Positions 16,291-22,216 of a stretch of DNA of 30,107 nucleotides are shown here, in pieces. The DNA comes from JAHEYG01 sp044229775 (GTDB lineage: Bacteria; Bacteroidota; Bacteroidia; B-17B0; Aurantibacillaceae), in NCBI GenBank assembly GCA_044229775.1, contig JBGASH010000014.1, positions 1 to 30,107 of the forward strand. Direction: 5' to 3'. The notes beneath the pieces were generated by a model that saw only the letters and a program-made list of their open reading frames with translations, did no database searches and was not told the DNA's origin. Every line of letters begins with the position of its first letter. The stretch's first letter is position 1. The translations under genes and the position numbers were made by a program.

Positions 16291-16830
16291 ATGAAAAACA
16301 AAGTCATTGTCGCAAGCATCGTAACGCTGTCAATTTGTTCAGCTTTCACTTTGGTCAAACAGTGGAAAGTCGATAAAGAAAACACTAAAATCAATTTTGA
16401 GTTGCCAGCGCTTAATAAGAAAGGCACTTTTGGAAACTTAAATGCTGTTATTGATTTTGACGAAAAAGACTTACAGAAATCAAGGATTACAGCCTCAATT
16501 GATGCTAAAACAATAAATACTGGAAATGAAAAACATGATAATCATTTGAAGTCGCCTGATTATTTTAATGTAGAAAAATATCCTGCCATTTCGTTCGCTT
16601 CAACAGAAATTGTCAAAACGGGAACTGGTTACTTGGCTAAAGGCAAACTAACAATAAAAGATTCCATTAAACCTATTGAGTTGCCATTTACGTATACGGA
16701 AAGTGATAAAACAAAGGCAGTCTTTAATGGTACGATTACTCTTAATGGATCAGATTATGGGATTTTAAAGGCAAATAGTCCGGGTTCAGATAAGGTGATT
16801 GTCTACCTCGTTGTCCCGGTGTCTGAGTAA
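16291..16830 (+). CDS. YceI family periplasmic lipid-binding-like protein
   Basis: A 179-residue secreted protein, counted from ATG 16291, which is preceded by an A-rich stretch and gives a proper signal peptide (MKNKVIVASIVTLSICSAFT). An in-frame ATG at 16225 would add 22 residues that bury the signal, so it is less likely. YceI motifs are present: WKVDKENTKINFEL, DKHDNHLKSPDYFNVEKYP-like block (NEKHDNHLKSPDYFNVEKYP) and a C-terminal beta barrel. The family binds isoprenoid or fatty-acid ligands in a lipocalin-like fold. It is the only plus-strand gene in the cassette array, bracketed by the box pair GTTAGCTACA/TGTAGCTAAC. Confidence 0.88.
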   Translation: MKNKVIVASIVTLSICSAFTLVKQWKVDKENTKINFELPALNKKGTFGNLNAVIDFDEKDLQKSRITASIDAKTINTGNEKHDNHLKSPDYFNVEKYPAISFASTEIVKTGTGYLAKGKLTIKDSIKPIELPFTYTESDKTKAVFNGTITLNGSDYGILKANSPGSDKVIVYLVVPVSE

Positions 16831-16968
16831 TCGGAAGTCTGGTTTCGGAAGGAATTATCAAGATTTATTTGTCTGTCGAACGTCTGTCCGGGTATTGTAG
16901 CTAACGGTTTGCAGATTTAACTTGTGCGCTTTCGAAGCATCACCTGTCTATACCCACAAATGGTTATA

Positions 16969-17000
16969 TGAAGATACAAATGTTTATTAGCGGCCGCAAA
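16969..17000 (-). promoter_or_regulatory. Leftward promoter-like motif in E2
   Basis: On the minus strand TTTG (16997-17000), a 20-bp spacer and TATCTTCA (16969-16976). This is close to the Bacteroidota TTTG-N19/20-TAnnTTTG promoter. It points toward YceI, which is on the opposite strand, so any transcript would be antisense there. Confidence 0.35.
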
Positions 17001-17047
17001 TAAATTTTCCCGAAGGGGCCGCTTTAATTGCGCGCCGCGATGACCGA

Positions 17048-17065
17048 TCCCGATAGCTATCGGGA
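17048..17065. repeat. Perfect 18-bp palindrome
   Basis: TCCCGATAGCTATCGGGA is fully self-complementary. I recall the same palindrome as a frequent intergenic repeat in Bacteroidota; here it sits inside element E2. Confidence 0.6.
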
Positions 17066-17137
17066 CGCCCGCTTACGTTTATTTGCTGTTATAGCTTGTG
17101 CGCCACACACAGTTTTATTGTCGGTGTCTGCGGGTCA

Positions 17138-17476
17138 TTAGTGTTTTACTAACGTGTAAGTCGTCGAAAGTAAGTCTGTCCCACTCATTGCTACTACTTC
17201 ATAACCCTTACCTGCTAAAGTATTTAATGTCTCATTAATTTTTTTAAGATTTGCTACCCAATTACTCGTCCGGTATTTGTCGATCACAATTTCTTCAACT
17301 TTGCTGTCCTCATATACAATAATTATTTTCGGGTCGAAAGCAGGAGCTGGTCCTTCGGACACTCTTAATGTCAAATATTTGTTAGTATTAGTTTGCTGTT
17401 TTGTCAGGAAGGAAGTACAAAGTAAAAACGCAACTAAGGCAATTAAGGAGAGGTTTAATTTTGTCATAGATTTCAT
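17138..17476 (-). CDS. Small secreted DUF4177-like protein
   Basis: A 112-residue protein with a signal peptide (about 1-26; hydrophobic LSLIALVAFLLCTSFL, with Cys20 as a possible but weak lipobox). The mature part ends LNTLAGKGYEVVAMSG...TYTLVK, the pattern of DUF4177 domains (G-W/Y-E-V followed by a terminal strand). The function of that family is unknown. It is bracketed by the longest box pair of the array (17088-17104 with 17540-17556; 15 of 17 bases complementary). The likely promoter is the leftward motif in E3, about 145 nt upstream. Confidence 0.65.
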   Translation of the reverse strand: MKSMTKLNLSLIALVAFLLCTSFLTKQQTNTNKYLTLRVSEGPAPAFDPKIIIVYEDSKVEEIVIDKYRTSNWVANLKKINETLNTLAGKGYEVVAMSGTDLLSTTYTLVKH

Positions 17477-17548
17477 TTGTCTGGTAGTTTTAATTTAATT
17501 AATAATTGTCTGTATAATAGTTTATTGTTCGTCTGTCCTGGCGCATTA

Positions 17549-17737
17549 GCTATAACGGTTTGCAGATTTACCTTGTGCGCTTACGAAGCATCACCTGTCT
17601 ATACCCTAAAACGGTTATATGAAGATACAAATGTTTTTTAGTGAGGGCAAATGAAAATTAACTTGCGCGGCAGCGCACCTTAAATTGCCCGAACGATGAC
17701 CGACGTCCCCCGCTGGCGTATGACCTGTATTACCAGC
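17549..17737. repeat. Element E3: cassette-separating, attC-like
   Basis: Runs from GCTATAAC (17549-17556) to ATTACCAGC (17729-17737). It begins ACGGTTTGCAGATTTA, as E2 does, and shares the block GAAGCATCACCTGTCTATAC and GGTTATATGAAGATACAAAT with E2. The right end resembles E4 (CCCCCGC...TTACCAGCTGGG). The outer boxes do not match each other; they match boxes of the neighbouring units, as expected for mosaic cassette junctions. Confidence 0.5.
17620..17651 (-). promoter_or_regulatory. Leftward promoter-like motif in E3
   Basis: Minus strand: TTTG (17648-17651), 20-bp spacer, TATCTTCA (17620-17627). It faces the DUF4177-like gene and is the best candidate for its promoter. Confidence 0.45.
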
Positions 17738-17751
17738 TGGGCAATTTATTT

Positions 17752-18552
17752 TTATATATGTGTCGCTGTCCACGATAATAATTGAGCACTCGGCAAAAAT
17801 AATAATTGTGCTAAAAGTGTCCCAATAAGTCGAGCTATTGTCATGTACACAATATATTTTCTAAAAGTTGCTTCAGAACATTTTCCTAAAGTAACATCGT
17901 CTGTCATTGCTGATAAATGTGGGTCAATAAATGCAAACATTAATATAGTCGCAAAACCATTTACAAAAGCAGATAAATTACTCGCTGTTGTCCTGTAGTC
18001 TGGATTTAGATAGGATGCGTAAACCGCAGATAAAACACCAATTGTCAAAATTGCGACAGCAAAAATATTTAGAATAAAAATTCGCCACGGGAATTCACTG
18101 TCGAGTTTTATGGTAGAGATATTTTCCTTTGCAGGAATAGTCATGTTGTCTTTGAAATAAAGAATACCAGCCTTGGAGAAACCATGGAGCATTAATTTTC
18201 CCATTGATTTGTGTACACTAAAATTAACTACTGCTTTAGATAACACTCTTTGAAATGTCGGGATAAGAAAAGCCCCTATAATTGTCGCGATAGAACAGGA
18301 AAGGATGATAAGTCTGAACGTAATTGAGTTGTCAAAAACGCCAACTTTTATGTCGTCTTCAACTGTTTTGGCTAAAAGTGGTGCTTGAAATCCGTTAGCT
18401 GTCCTTGAAACTAACACTAGAATATTGAACAAAGCAAATGAAATAGCGATACGTCCTGTCCGAATGCCAACAATTCTTACAGAATAGGAAAGTGTCGTAA
18501 TAAGATTTATTACAAAGGTCAGGATTAAAACAATTATTATTTGTGTCGTCAT
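17752..18552 (-). CDS. amj: Amj-type (DUF2837) lipid II flippase family protein
   Basis: A 266-residue membrane protein with about six helices. SYSVRIVGIRTGRIAISFAL followed by FNILVLVSRTANGFQAPLLA matches the N-terminal signature of the Amj (B. subtilis YdaH) family, and the C-terminal half keeps NGFATILMFAFIDPHLS. Amj moves the peptidoglycan precursor lipid II across the membrane and can replace MurJ. Finding it as a single-gene unit between elements E3 and E4 is unusual; an accessory flippase could help survive MurJ-targeting compounds (inference). Its start is 21 nt from E4 and its stop 14 nt from E3, very tight packing. Codon use is AT-rich with frequent GTC, unlike the core genes nearby. 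Confidence 0.8.
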   Translation of the reverse strand: MTTQIIIVLILTFVINLITTLSYSVRIVGIRTGRIAISFALFNILVLVSRTANGFQAPLLAKTVEDDIKVGVFDNSITFRLIILSCSIATIIGAFLIPTFQRVLSKAVVNFSVHKSMGKLMLHGFSKAGILYFKDNMTIPAKENISTIKLDSEFPWRIFILNIFAVAILTIGVLSAVYASYLNPDYRTTASNLSAFVNGFATILMFAFIDPHLSAMTDDVTLGKCSEATFRKYIVYMTIARLIGTLLAQLLFLPSAQLLSWTATHI

Positions 18553-18572
18553 TATGGTTGTCTGTATGCCTT

Positions 18573-18759
18573 GCTGGTAACGTTTTGCGGTTGGCGTTCG
18601 GCGGGCTTACGAAGCATCACCTGTCTACAACCACAAATGTTTATATGAAGATACAAATGTTTTTGTGGCGGCAAATTAAAATCTGCGAAGGCAGGCAACT
18701 ATTCCGCCGCCACGTTATGCCTTTCCCCCGCATTGCGCCATTGCCCTCGGGTTACCAGC
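18573..18759. repeat. Element E4: cassette-separating, attC-like
   Basis: Bounded by GCTGGTAAC (18573-18581) and GTTACCAGC (18751-18759), perfect 9-bp complements. It begins TAACGTTTTGCGG, as E5 does, shares the GAAGCATCACCTGTCT and TTATATGAAGATACAAATGT blocks with E2/E3, and contains an inner hairpin GTGGCGG/CCGCCAC. A GTTATGC motif, the end box of E5, recurs inside at 18714-18720, so E4 may be an E5-type element with about 40 extra bases. Confidence 0.55.
18646..18675 (-). promoter_or_regulatory. Leftward promoter-like motif in E4
   Basis: Minus strand: TTTG (18672-18675), 18-bp spacer, TATCTTCA (18646-18653). It lies about 95 nt upstream of the amj start and faces it. Confidence 0.45.
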
Positions 18760-18766
18760 TGGGCGT

Positions 18767-18931
18767 TTATGCGTTTTGTTTGGTCTTACGTTTCGCAGTC
18801 CGGAGAGGTTGCTTTTTACGTTTTGCTTTTTGTGATTTCATAATTTCTCTGAATTCAATTAATTCTTTTTCAGACCAAGGTTCTGATTTAATTATTAAGT
18901 CAACTTTTTTTGATTCTCTAATTAGCCCCAT
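18767..18931 (-). CDS. Small basic protein, second gene of a two-gene cassette
   Basis: A 54-residue frame starting at ATG 18931, four bases after the stop of the upstream 174-residue gene, and ending against the box of element E4 (stop at 18767-18769, box ends 18766). Sequence features are VDLIIKSEPWSEKELIEFRE followed by a Lys/Arg-rich tail. A longer version from 19042 would overlap the upstream gene by 107 nt and is less likely. The spacing implies co-translation with its neighbour. A DNA-binding or antitoxin-like partner role is possible but not shown. Confidence 0.5.
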   Translation of the reverse strand: MGLIRESKKVDLIIKSEPWSEKELIEFREIMKSQKAKRKKQPLRTAKRKTKQNA

Positions 18932-18935
18932 GATT

Positions 18936-19460
18936 TTATGATTTAAAATATTGTGAAACAAGTTTACCTGCTGCTTTGGTGTCAACAAACATTCGGCGGT
19001 CGCGTAAATGTGTTGCGCCGAGAGATTTTTGGTAATGTTCAATTAAAATTGTCTTGCTGTCAAAAGCAACGTAACCTTCATAACCTTTGTCAAACGAAAC
19101 TTTACAAGCATACGCAACTAAATTACCAGGAACGCCAAGATATATCTTGTGTTTACCAAGATTGAATTTTGAACTTTCAACAAGATGCATAAAAATATGA
19201 TCGTCCTTGTCTTCAATGCTTAAAAGACCTTGAATGATTGTAGGGTTATTGGTAGTGGTTAGTTTAAAAATTAATTTTGATTTGTCTTTGAATTCAGATT
19301 TCCAATTGAATTGCCAGTCCTTGCTTTTAATTGTTTTAAAGTCTTTGTCAGTTATACGAGTGATTTCAGTATCGAAAATTTCTCCAGTAAGAGTATTTTC
19401 AATAGAATTAGTCAGTTTGTCTATAACAAAATTCAAATATTTTTTAGTCCGTCGGCCCAC
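18936..19460 (-). CDS. GNAT-like protein, possible toxin of a toxin-antitoxin-like pair
   Basis: A 174-residue soluble protein. The C-terminal part resembles GNAT motifs A and B: NLVAYACKVSFDKGYEGYVA, then a strand, then LIEHYQKSLGA and RMFVDTKAAGKLVSQYF. The N-terminal 90 residues are rich in Lys, Asp and Thr, with no recognised domain. It is followed after four bases by a 54-residue basic ORF; this arrangement is common for acetyltransferase toxin modules and for cassette-array cargo. The activity is unproven, and the family call rests on motif spacing only. Confidence 0.5.
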   Translation of the reverse strand: MGRRTKKYLNFVIDKLTNSIENTLTGEIFDTEITRITDKDFKTIKSKDWQFNWKSEFKDKSKLIFKLTTTNNPTIIQGLLSIEDKDDHIFMHLVESSKFNLGKHKIYLGVPGNLVAYACKVSFDKGYEGYVAFDSKTILIEHYQKSLGATHLRDRRMFVDTKAAGKLVSQYFKS

Positions 19461-19526
19461 TCTTTAAAGATACGAAAAGTTTGTAATATTTGAAAATGTG
19501 CCTTGGTGAACGAAAGTCCACGCCTT

Positions 19527-19660
19527 GCTGGTAACGTTTTGCGGCTACTGGCAGGCGGGCTTTCGAAGCTTCAACTGTCTATACCGACAAAAGGTTTTAT
19601 AAAGATACTAAACTTTTTATTCCGACGTCCGCCCGCTTGCCAGTAGGTGCTGTTATGCCC
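19527..19660. repeat. Element E5: cassette-separating, clearest attC-like copy
   Basis: 134 bp from GCTGGTAAC (19527-19535) to GTTATGCCC (19652-19660). The arms CTACTGGCAgGCGGGC (19545-19560) and GCCCGCtTGCCAGTAG (19631-19646) pair over 16 bp with one mismatch, and TTGC/GC plus TAAC/GTTA pair outside them. This nested imperfect palindrome with TAAC...GTTA ends is the attC plan. The central block is a variant (GAAGCTTCAACTGTCTATAC). On the minus strand TATCTTTA (19600-19607) keeps the -7-like motif, but no TTTG box is seen upstream. Confidence 0.6.
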
Positions 19661-19689
19661 TCGTTGCTTTTGTCCTGCTAAGTTTAGGT

Positions 19690-20241
19690 CTACCATTTAA
19701 ATTCTCCGCTTGTGTTGTCGTAATTTAAAGTGTATTTACCTTTTGGAAGATTGTCGTACGAAACATTTTGTCCCCAGCCTTTTTTTACTAATGTTCCCGA
19801 GCTGTCAATGATCTCGTACATTGTTTCGGTCGGGCGAGATTGTTCGTCGCTAAATTCAATCTTCTCTGTCTTTTTGTTTACCGAAAATTTGACTTTAGCC
19901 ATGTAAGAGTTAGTAAACTTTACCTCCTTGCTTTCGGTCGAATTGCCAAATGGTTTAACACGACACAAATTTTCACCGTAATATGGAATCGCTTTAAATT
20001 GGTAAATTTTTTCTCCAGGAGATAGGTGAGGGTCTACTTCGCCAATTTTTATCCATTTGTTCCATCTGAACTGCTCTATCACGTATGGCAACTTGTCTGT
20101 TTCTCCAGCGGCGGTCCATTGTATTGTCCCATCGTTACTTGCTTTTACTGTAGCAATTTGTCTTTGGTCGTCAGCGTTTGTCTGTCCGATTAAAGTCAAC
20201 TGAACGAGGAACAAAGCAATACTTAAAAGTCTTTTTGTCAT
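19690..20241 (-). CDS. Secreted beta-rich protein with a C-terminal sorting-domain-like ending
   Basis: A 183-residue protein with a signal peptide (1-19, ending LIGQTNA). A fibronectin-like stretch follows (about 30-110; VIEQFRWNKWIKIGEV, YQFKAIPYYGENLCRV). The last 50 residues (YEIIDSSGTLVKKG, then NLPKGKYTLNY) follow the spacing of type IX secretion C-terminal domains, although the match is weak and the usual N-terminal part of that domain is not clear. It is the rightmost unit of the array, bracketed by GTTATGCCC (19652-19660) and GGGCATAAC (20309-20317). No function can be assigned. Confidence 0.6.
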   Translation of the reverse strand: MTKRLLSIALFLVQLTLIGQTNADDQRQIATVKASNDGTIQWTAAGETDKLPYVIEQFRWNKWIKIGEVDPHLSPGEKIYQFKAIPYYGENLCRVKPFGNSTESKEVKFTNSYMAKVKFSVNKKTEKIEFSDEQSRPTETMYEIIDSSGTLVKKGWGQNVSYDNLPKGKYTLNYDNTSGEFKW

Positions 20242-20308
20242 TGGTCAGTGTTTTAAATTAATGACTAAGTCCAAGTACATTTGTCGCGGTGTCGTGTCCC
20301 AAGCAATG

Positions 20309-20317
20309 GGGCATAAC
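20309..20317. other. Right boundary box of the cassette array
   Basis: GGGCATAAC is the exact complement of GTTATGCCC at 19652-19660. Beyond it there is only a short CTCC/GGAG hairpin (20318-20331) and no copy of the conserved central block. The array therefore appears to end here, before the PAP2 gene. Confidence 0.45.
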
Positions 20318-20425
20318 TCCCTTATAGGAGCCATTTTTTCACCCCAATCTGGCTGTTTTTGCAAGATAAGGATGGTTTTGTTGCTTCTATTACTATATTA
20401 AAAATACACATTATGAGGCAAAATC

Positions 20426-21070
20426 CTATTTTTTGTTTATCCAACGGTCCACCTGAAAAGTTAAAAGGCTTGATCCTATGCCTACAATAATTCCTCCTAA
20501 AACATCGCTGGGGTAATGCACGCCCAAACGCATTCGCGAGTAGGCAATCAAACTTGCATAAGTATACGCCGGCACACCCACGTACCATTTTTTTGTGCTC
20601 AACGTTAAAGCGGTAGCCGTAGCAAAAGCGCAAGAAGTGTGCCCCGAAGGAAAAGAAAAACCATCGGCGTTATTTCTTTTTACAATGTCGTCGGGGTAGT
20701 CCTGAAAAGGGCGCTTGCGCCTTACCGCGTATTTAATGCCTTCGGTAATACCAATGTTAAGCGTAAGAGCCAAAGCGGTGCGGTAACCATTGCGGATCAT
20801 TAACGAATCTTTTTTTACATAGCCCGCAACCAAAAGCGTACCCACACTGCCCGCCATTACCGGGTAAATGCTAAAAGAAGTTCCCTTCATGCAATTGTCC
20901 CATGCCGGATGATCGGTTTGGTTAATGCTTTTTAAAAGTTTAAGATCGATGTTTTGGGAAAGAGAAGAGTTTGAAAGGAGAAAGAGAAAACAACTGAGAA
21001 AAGTAAGCCGCGAGGCTTTGCTCGCGGTGGCGAGTTTACCTCGCCATATAAGGAGTAAGAATAAGCGCAT
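20426..21070 (-). CDS. PAP2 family phosphatase with interrupted signal peptide
   Basis: From ATG 21070 the protein has 214 residues. The three phosphatase motifs are intact (numbering from this start): KYAVRRKRP (113-121), PSGHTS (141-146, catalytic His144) and SRMRLGVHYPSDVLGG (178-193; Arg179, His185, Asp189). PAP2 enzymes dephosphorylate lipids such as undecaprenyl pyrophosphate or phosphatidic acid on the periplasmic face. The N-terminus MRLFLLLI joins LTFLSCFLFLLSNSSLSQ only after a 13-residue charged insert encoded by two palindromes (21009-21045). A start at 21151 would add 27 residues from the upstream repeat region and is unlikely. Core phosphatase intact; whether export still works is uncertain. 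Confidence 0.85.
   Translation of the reverse strand: MRLFLLLIWRGKLATASKASRLTFLSCFLFLLSNSSLSQNIDLKLLKSINQTDHPAWDNCMKGTSFSIYPVMAGSVGTLLVAGYVKKDSLMIRNGYRTALALTLNIGITEGIKYAVRRKRPFQDYPDDIVKRNNADGFSFPSGHTSCAFATATALTLSTKKWYVGVPAYTYASLIAYSRMRLGVHYPSDVLGGIIVGIGSSLLTFQVDRWINKK
21009..21045. repeat. Twin palindrome inserted in the PAP2 signal-peptide codons
   Basis: CGCGAG (21009-21014) with CTCGCG (21021-21026), and GGCGAG (21029-21034) with CTCGCC (21040-21045): two adjacent perfect hairpins. The inserted length of 39 nt keeps the PAP2 frame open. It resembles REP-type elements. Confidence 0.6.
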
Positions 21071-21110
21071 AGTAATAACGAAAATAGTGTTTTTTGGCGA
21101 GGGAATCAAT

Positions 21111-21181
21111 TTTTTGCCACAAAGGCTCAAAGACGCTAAGTGTACGTACAACCTTTGCGCCTTAGCGTCTTAGTGGCAAAA
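21111..21181. repeat. Long imperfect inverted repeat, TTTTGCCAC...GTGGCAAAA
   Basis: TTTTTGCCAC...AAGACGCTAAG (21111-21140) pairs with CTTAGCGTCTTAGTGGCAAAA (21161-21181). It belongs to the family of decayed palindromes that fills the gap between the PAP2 gene and batE, and probably acts as a terminator or dispersed repeat. Confidence 0.55.
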
Positions 21182-21206
21182 TTTAAGCGCTCAAATTAAC
21201 TTTCCT

Positions 21207-21357
21207 GGTTAACCCCACAGGGACACAAAGAAAACAAAAGAGTAATAAAAACTTTGTGCTCTTGGTGCCTTCTTAGTGGTCTTTGTGGTTAACTTTAAAT
21301 GATCAGAAAGTAATGCACTTTCCCGGTTAACCGCAGAGGCGCAAAGAAAACGCAAAG
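21207..21357. repeat. Two copies of a GGTTAACC...CACAAAG palindromic repeat
   Basis: GGTTAACCCCACAGGGACAC at 21207-21226 and GGTTAACCGCAGAGGCGC at 21325-21342 start two related units continuing AAAGAAAACxxAAAG. The first is closed by CTTTGTGGTTAAC at 21281-21293 as an inverted copy. No coding potential is seen. Such elements are widely dispersed in Bacteroidota (from memory). Confidence 0.5.
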
Positions 21358-21363
21358 ATAAAT

Positions 21364-21460
21364 CGTACCTTGTATTTCGTACCTTGTATTTCGTACCTCT
21401 TACTTTGTATTTCGTACTTCGTATTTCGTACTTCGTATTTCGTACTTCGTATTTCGTACC
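21364..21460. repeat. 14-bp tandem repeat, about 6.5 copies
   Basis: Units of cgtaccttgtattt and cgtacttcgtattt repeat head to tail up to the batE stop codon at 21461; the third unit carries 7 extra bases. This is a minisatellite likely to vary between strains. Confidence 0.85.
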
Positions 21461-22216
21461 TTAAAACACTCCTACCTCAGTGGTTTTCAACCAACCCTCA
21501 TTGCCATTTTCTAATTTAATAAGCACCCAGTCGGCGTTGAGTTCAATAATTTTTACGCGGGTGCCCTCATGTAAACCAAATTTAGAAGACGCGGTAACGG
21601 TAGGTTCGGTATACACTTTTGATTGTTGCGCGGTGATAATAGCAAATTTTGTTTGCTGCTTGGCTTTTACGGCGGAGTAACCTAAAAAGTAAACGATAAA
21701 GAACGCTATAATTCCCACCAACGAAATAAAGAACGAAAAGCGTTTCAATTTCACACTGCTGCCCGCTATAAATAAATATAAAAACAACATGGCCACAAAA
21801 ATAATGGCCACGCTTAACCAGGCCCAGGCCCGGGTAGAAAAACTACTTAGCACATTGGTTTTTACGGCGCTCACAAAAAAGTTCTCTTTGGTCTCAATTT
21901 TGTCAATGGTTTTAGAGTAGGCAATGTTGAGGTTGTTCTTTACGTCCTCATCATTTGGATCCATTTTTTTGGCCAGCTCGTAATTGTAAATGGCCTTTCC
22001 TAATTTATTATCGCGGTAATAAGCATTACCCAAATTGTAATACACATTTCCCGAAACATAGCCCTCTTTAATAAGGCTTTCGTACGTTTCAATCGCCAGC
22101 TTATAATTTTTAGCGTCGTAAGCGTTTTGCGCTTTTAGCAATTGCTCCACCGGTCCGGCCTGCGAAACAGTGGCCAGCACAAAAAGAAAAACTAATATGT
22201 AATACTTTTTAAGCAT
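21461..22216 (-). CDS. batE: BatE: TPR and SH3-like membrane protein of the Bat operon
   Basis: A 251-residue protein with a signal peptide (1-20), TPR repeats (about 25-100; VYYNLGNAYYRDNKLGKAIYNYE), two transmembrane segments (about 133-152 and 160-182), and a C-terminal SH3b-like domain (about 190-251; SKVYTEPTVTASSKFGLHEG, then a W-x-x-x-x-x-x-G-x-x-G-W-L pattern). This is the usual BatE plan. It overlaps the end of batD by 8 nt (ATGCTTAA) and closes the operon. The role in the Bat complex, linked to stress tolerance and envelope integrity, is known only in outline. Confidence 0.88.
   Translation of the reverse strand: MLKKYYILVFLFVLATVSQAGPVEQLLKAQNAYDAKNYKLAIETYESLIKEGYVSGNVYYNLGNAYYRDNKLGKAIYNYELAKKMDPNDEDVKNNLNIAYSKTIDKIETKENFFVSAVKTNVLSSFSTRAWAWLSVAIIFVAMLFLYLFIAGSSVKLKRFSFFISLVGIIAFFIVYFLGYSAVKAKQQTKFAIITAQQSKVYTEPTVTASSKFGLHEGTRVKIIELNADWVLIKLENGNEGWLKTTEVGVF

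Larger units (their letters stand above)
16900..17095. repeat. Element E2: cassette-separating, attC-like
   Basis: Runs from GCTAAC (16900-16905) to GTTATAGC (17088-17095). The outer arms pair imperfectly (ACGGTTTGCAGATTTA against the TTTATTTGCTGTTA side). Inside are the shared block GAAGCATCACCTGTCTATAC (from about 16934), a hairpin AGCGGCC (16989-16995) with GGCCGCT (17017-17023), and the 18-bp palindrome at 17048-17065. It separates convergent YceI and DUF4177-like genes, where it may also end transcription. Confidence 0.5.
14735..20317. mobile_element. Integron-like gene-cassette array without integrase
   Basis: Six units in a row (acyltransferase; YceI; DUF4177-like; Amj; GNAT-like plus small ORF; secreted beta protein) are separated by five related structured elements, with a half-element at the left edge. 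Each unit is bracketed by its own inverted box pair of the form GTTAnnnn...nnnnTAAC. Box pairs: 14762-14774 with 15960-15971; 16151-16160 with 16896-16905; 17088-17104 with 17540-17556; 17729-17743 with 18567-18581; 18751-18766 with 19520-19535; 19652-19660 with 20309-20317. Stops lie 8 to about 70 nt from the adjoining box. Codon style is AT-richer than in the flanking genes. Inference: a chromosomal attC-like cassette cluster. No integrase gene is seen nearby. Confidence 0.5.

Noticed and set aside
18543..18941. 132-codon plus-strand frame across E4
   Set aside because: It covers the repeat element and runs antisense to the small ORF; composition follows the repeat.
18767..19042. 91-residue version of the small basic protein
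   Set aside because: The longer start overlaps the GNAT-like gene by 107 nt; the ATG at 18931, four bases after that gene's stop, is more natural.
21071..21151. 27-residue N-terminal extension of the PAP2 protein
   Set aside because: It is encoded by a palindromic repeat region and precedes a better start at 21070.
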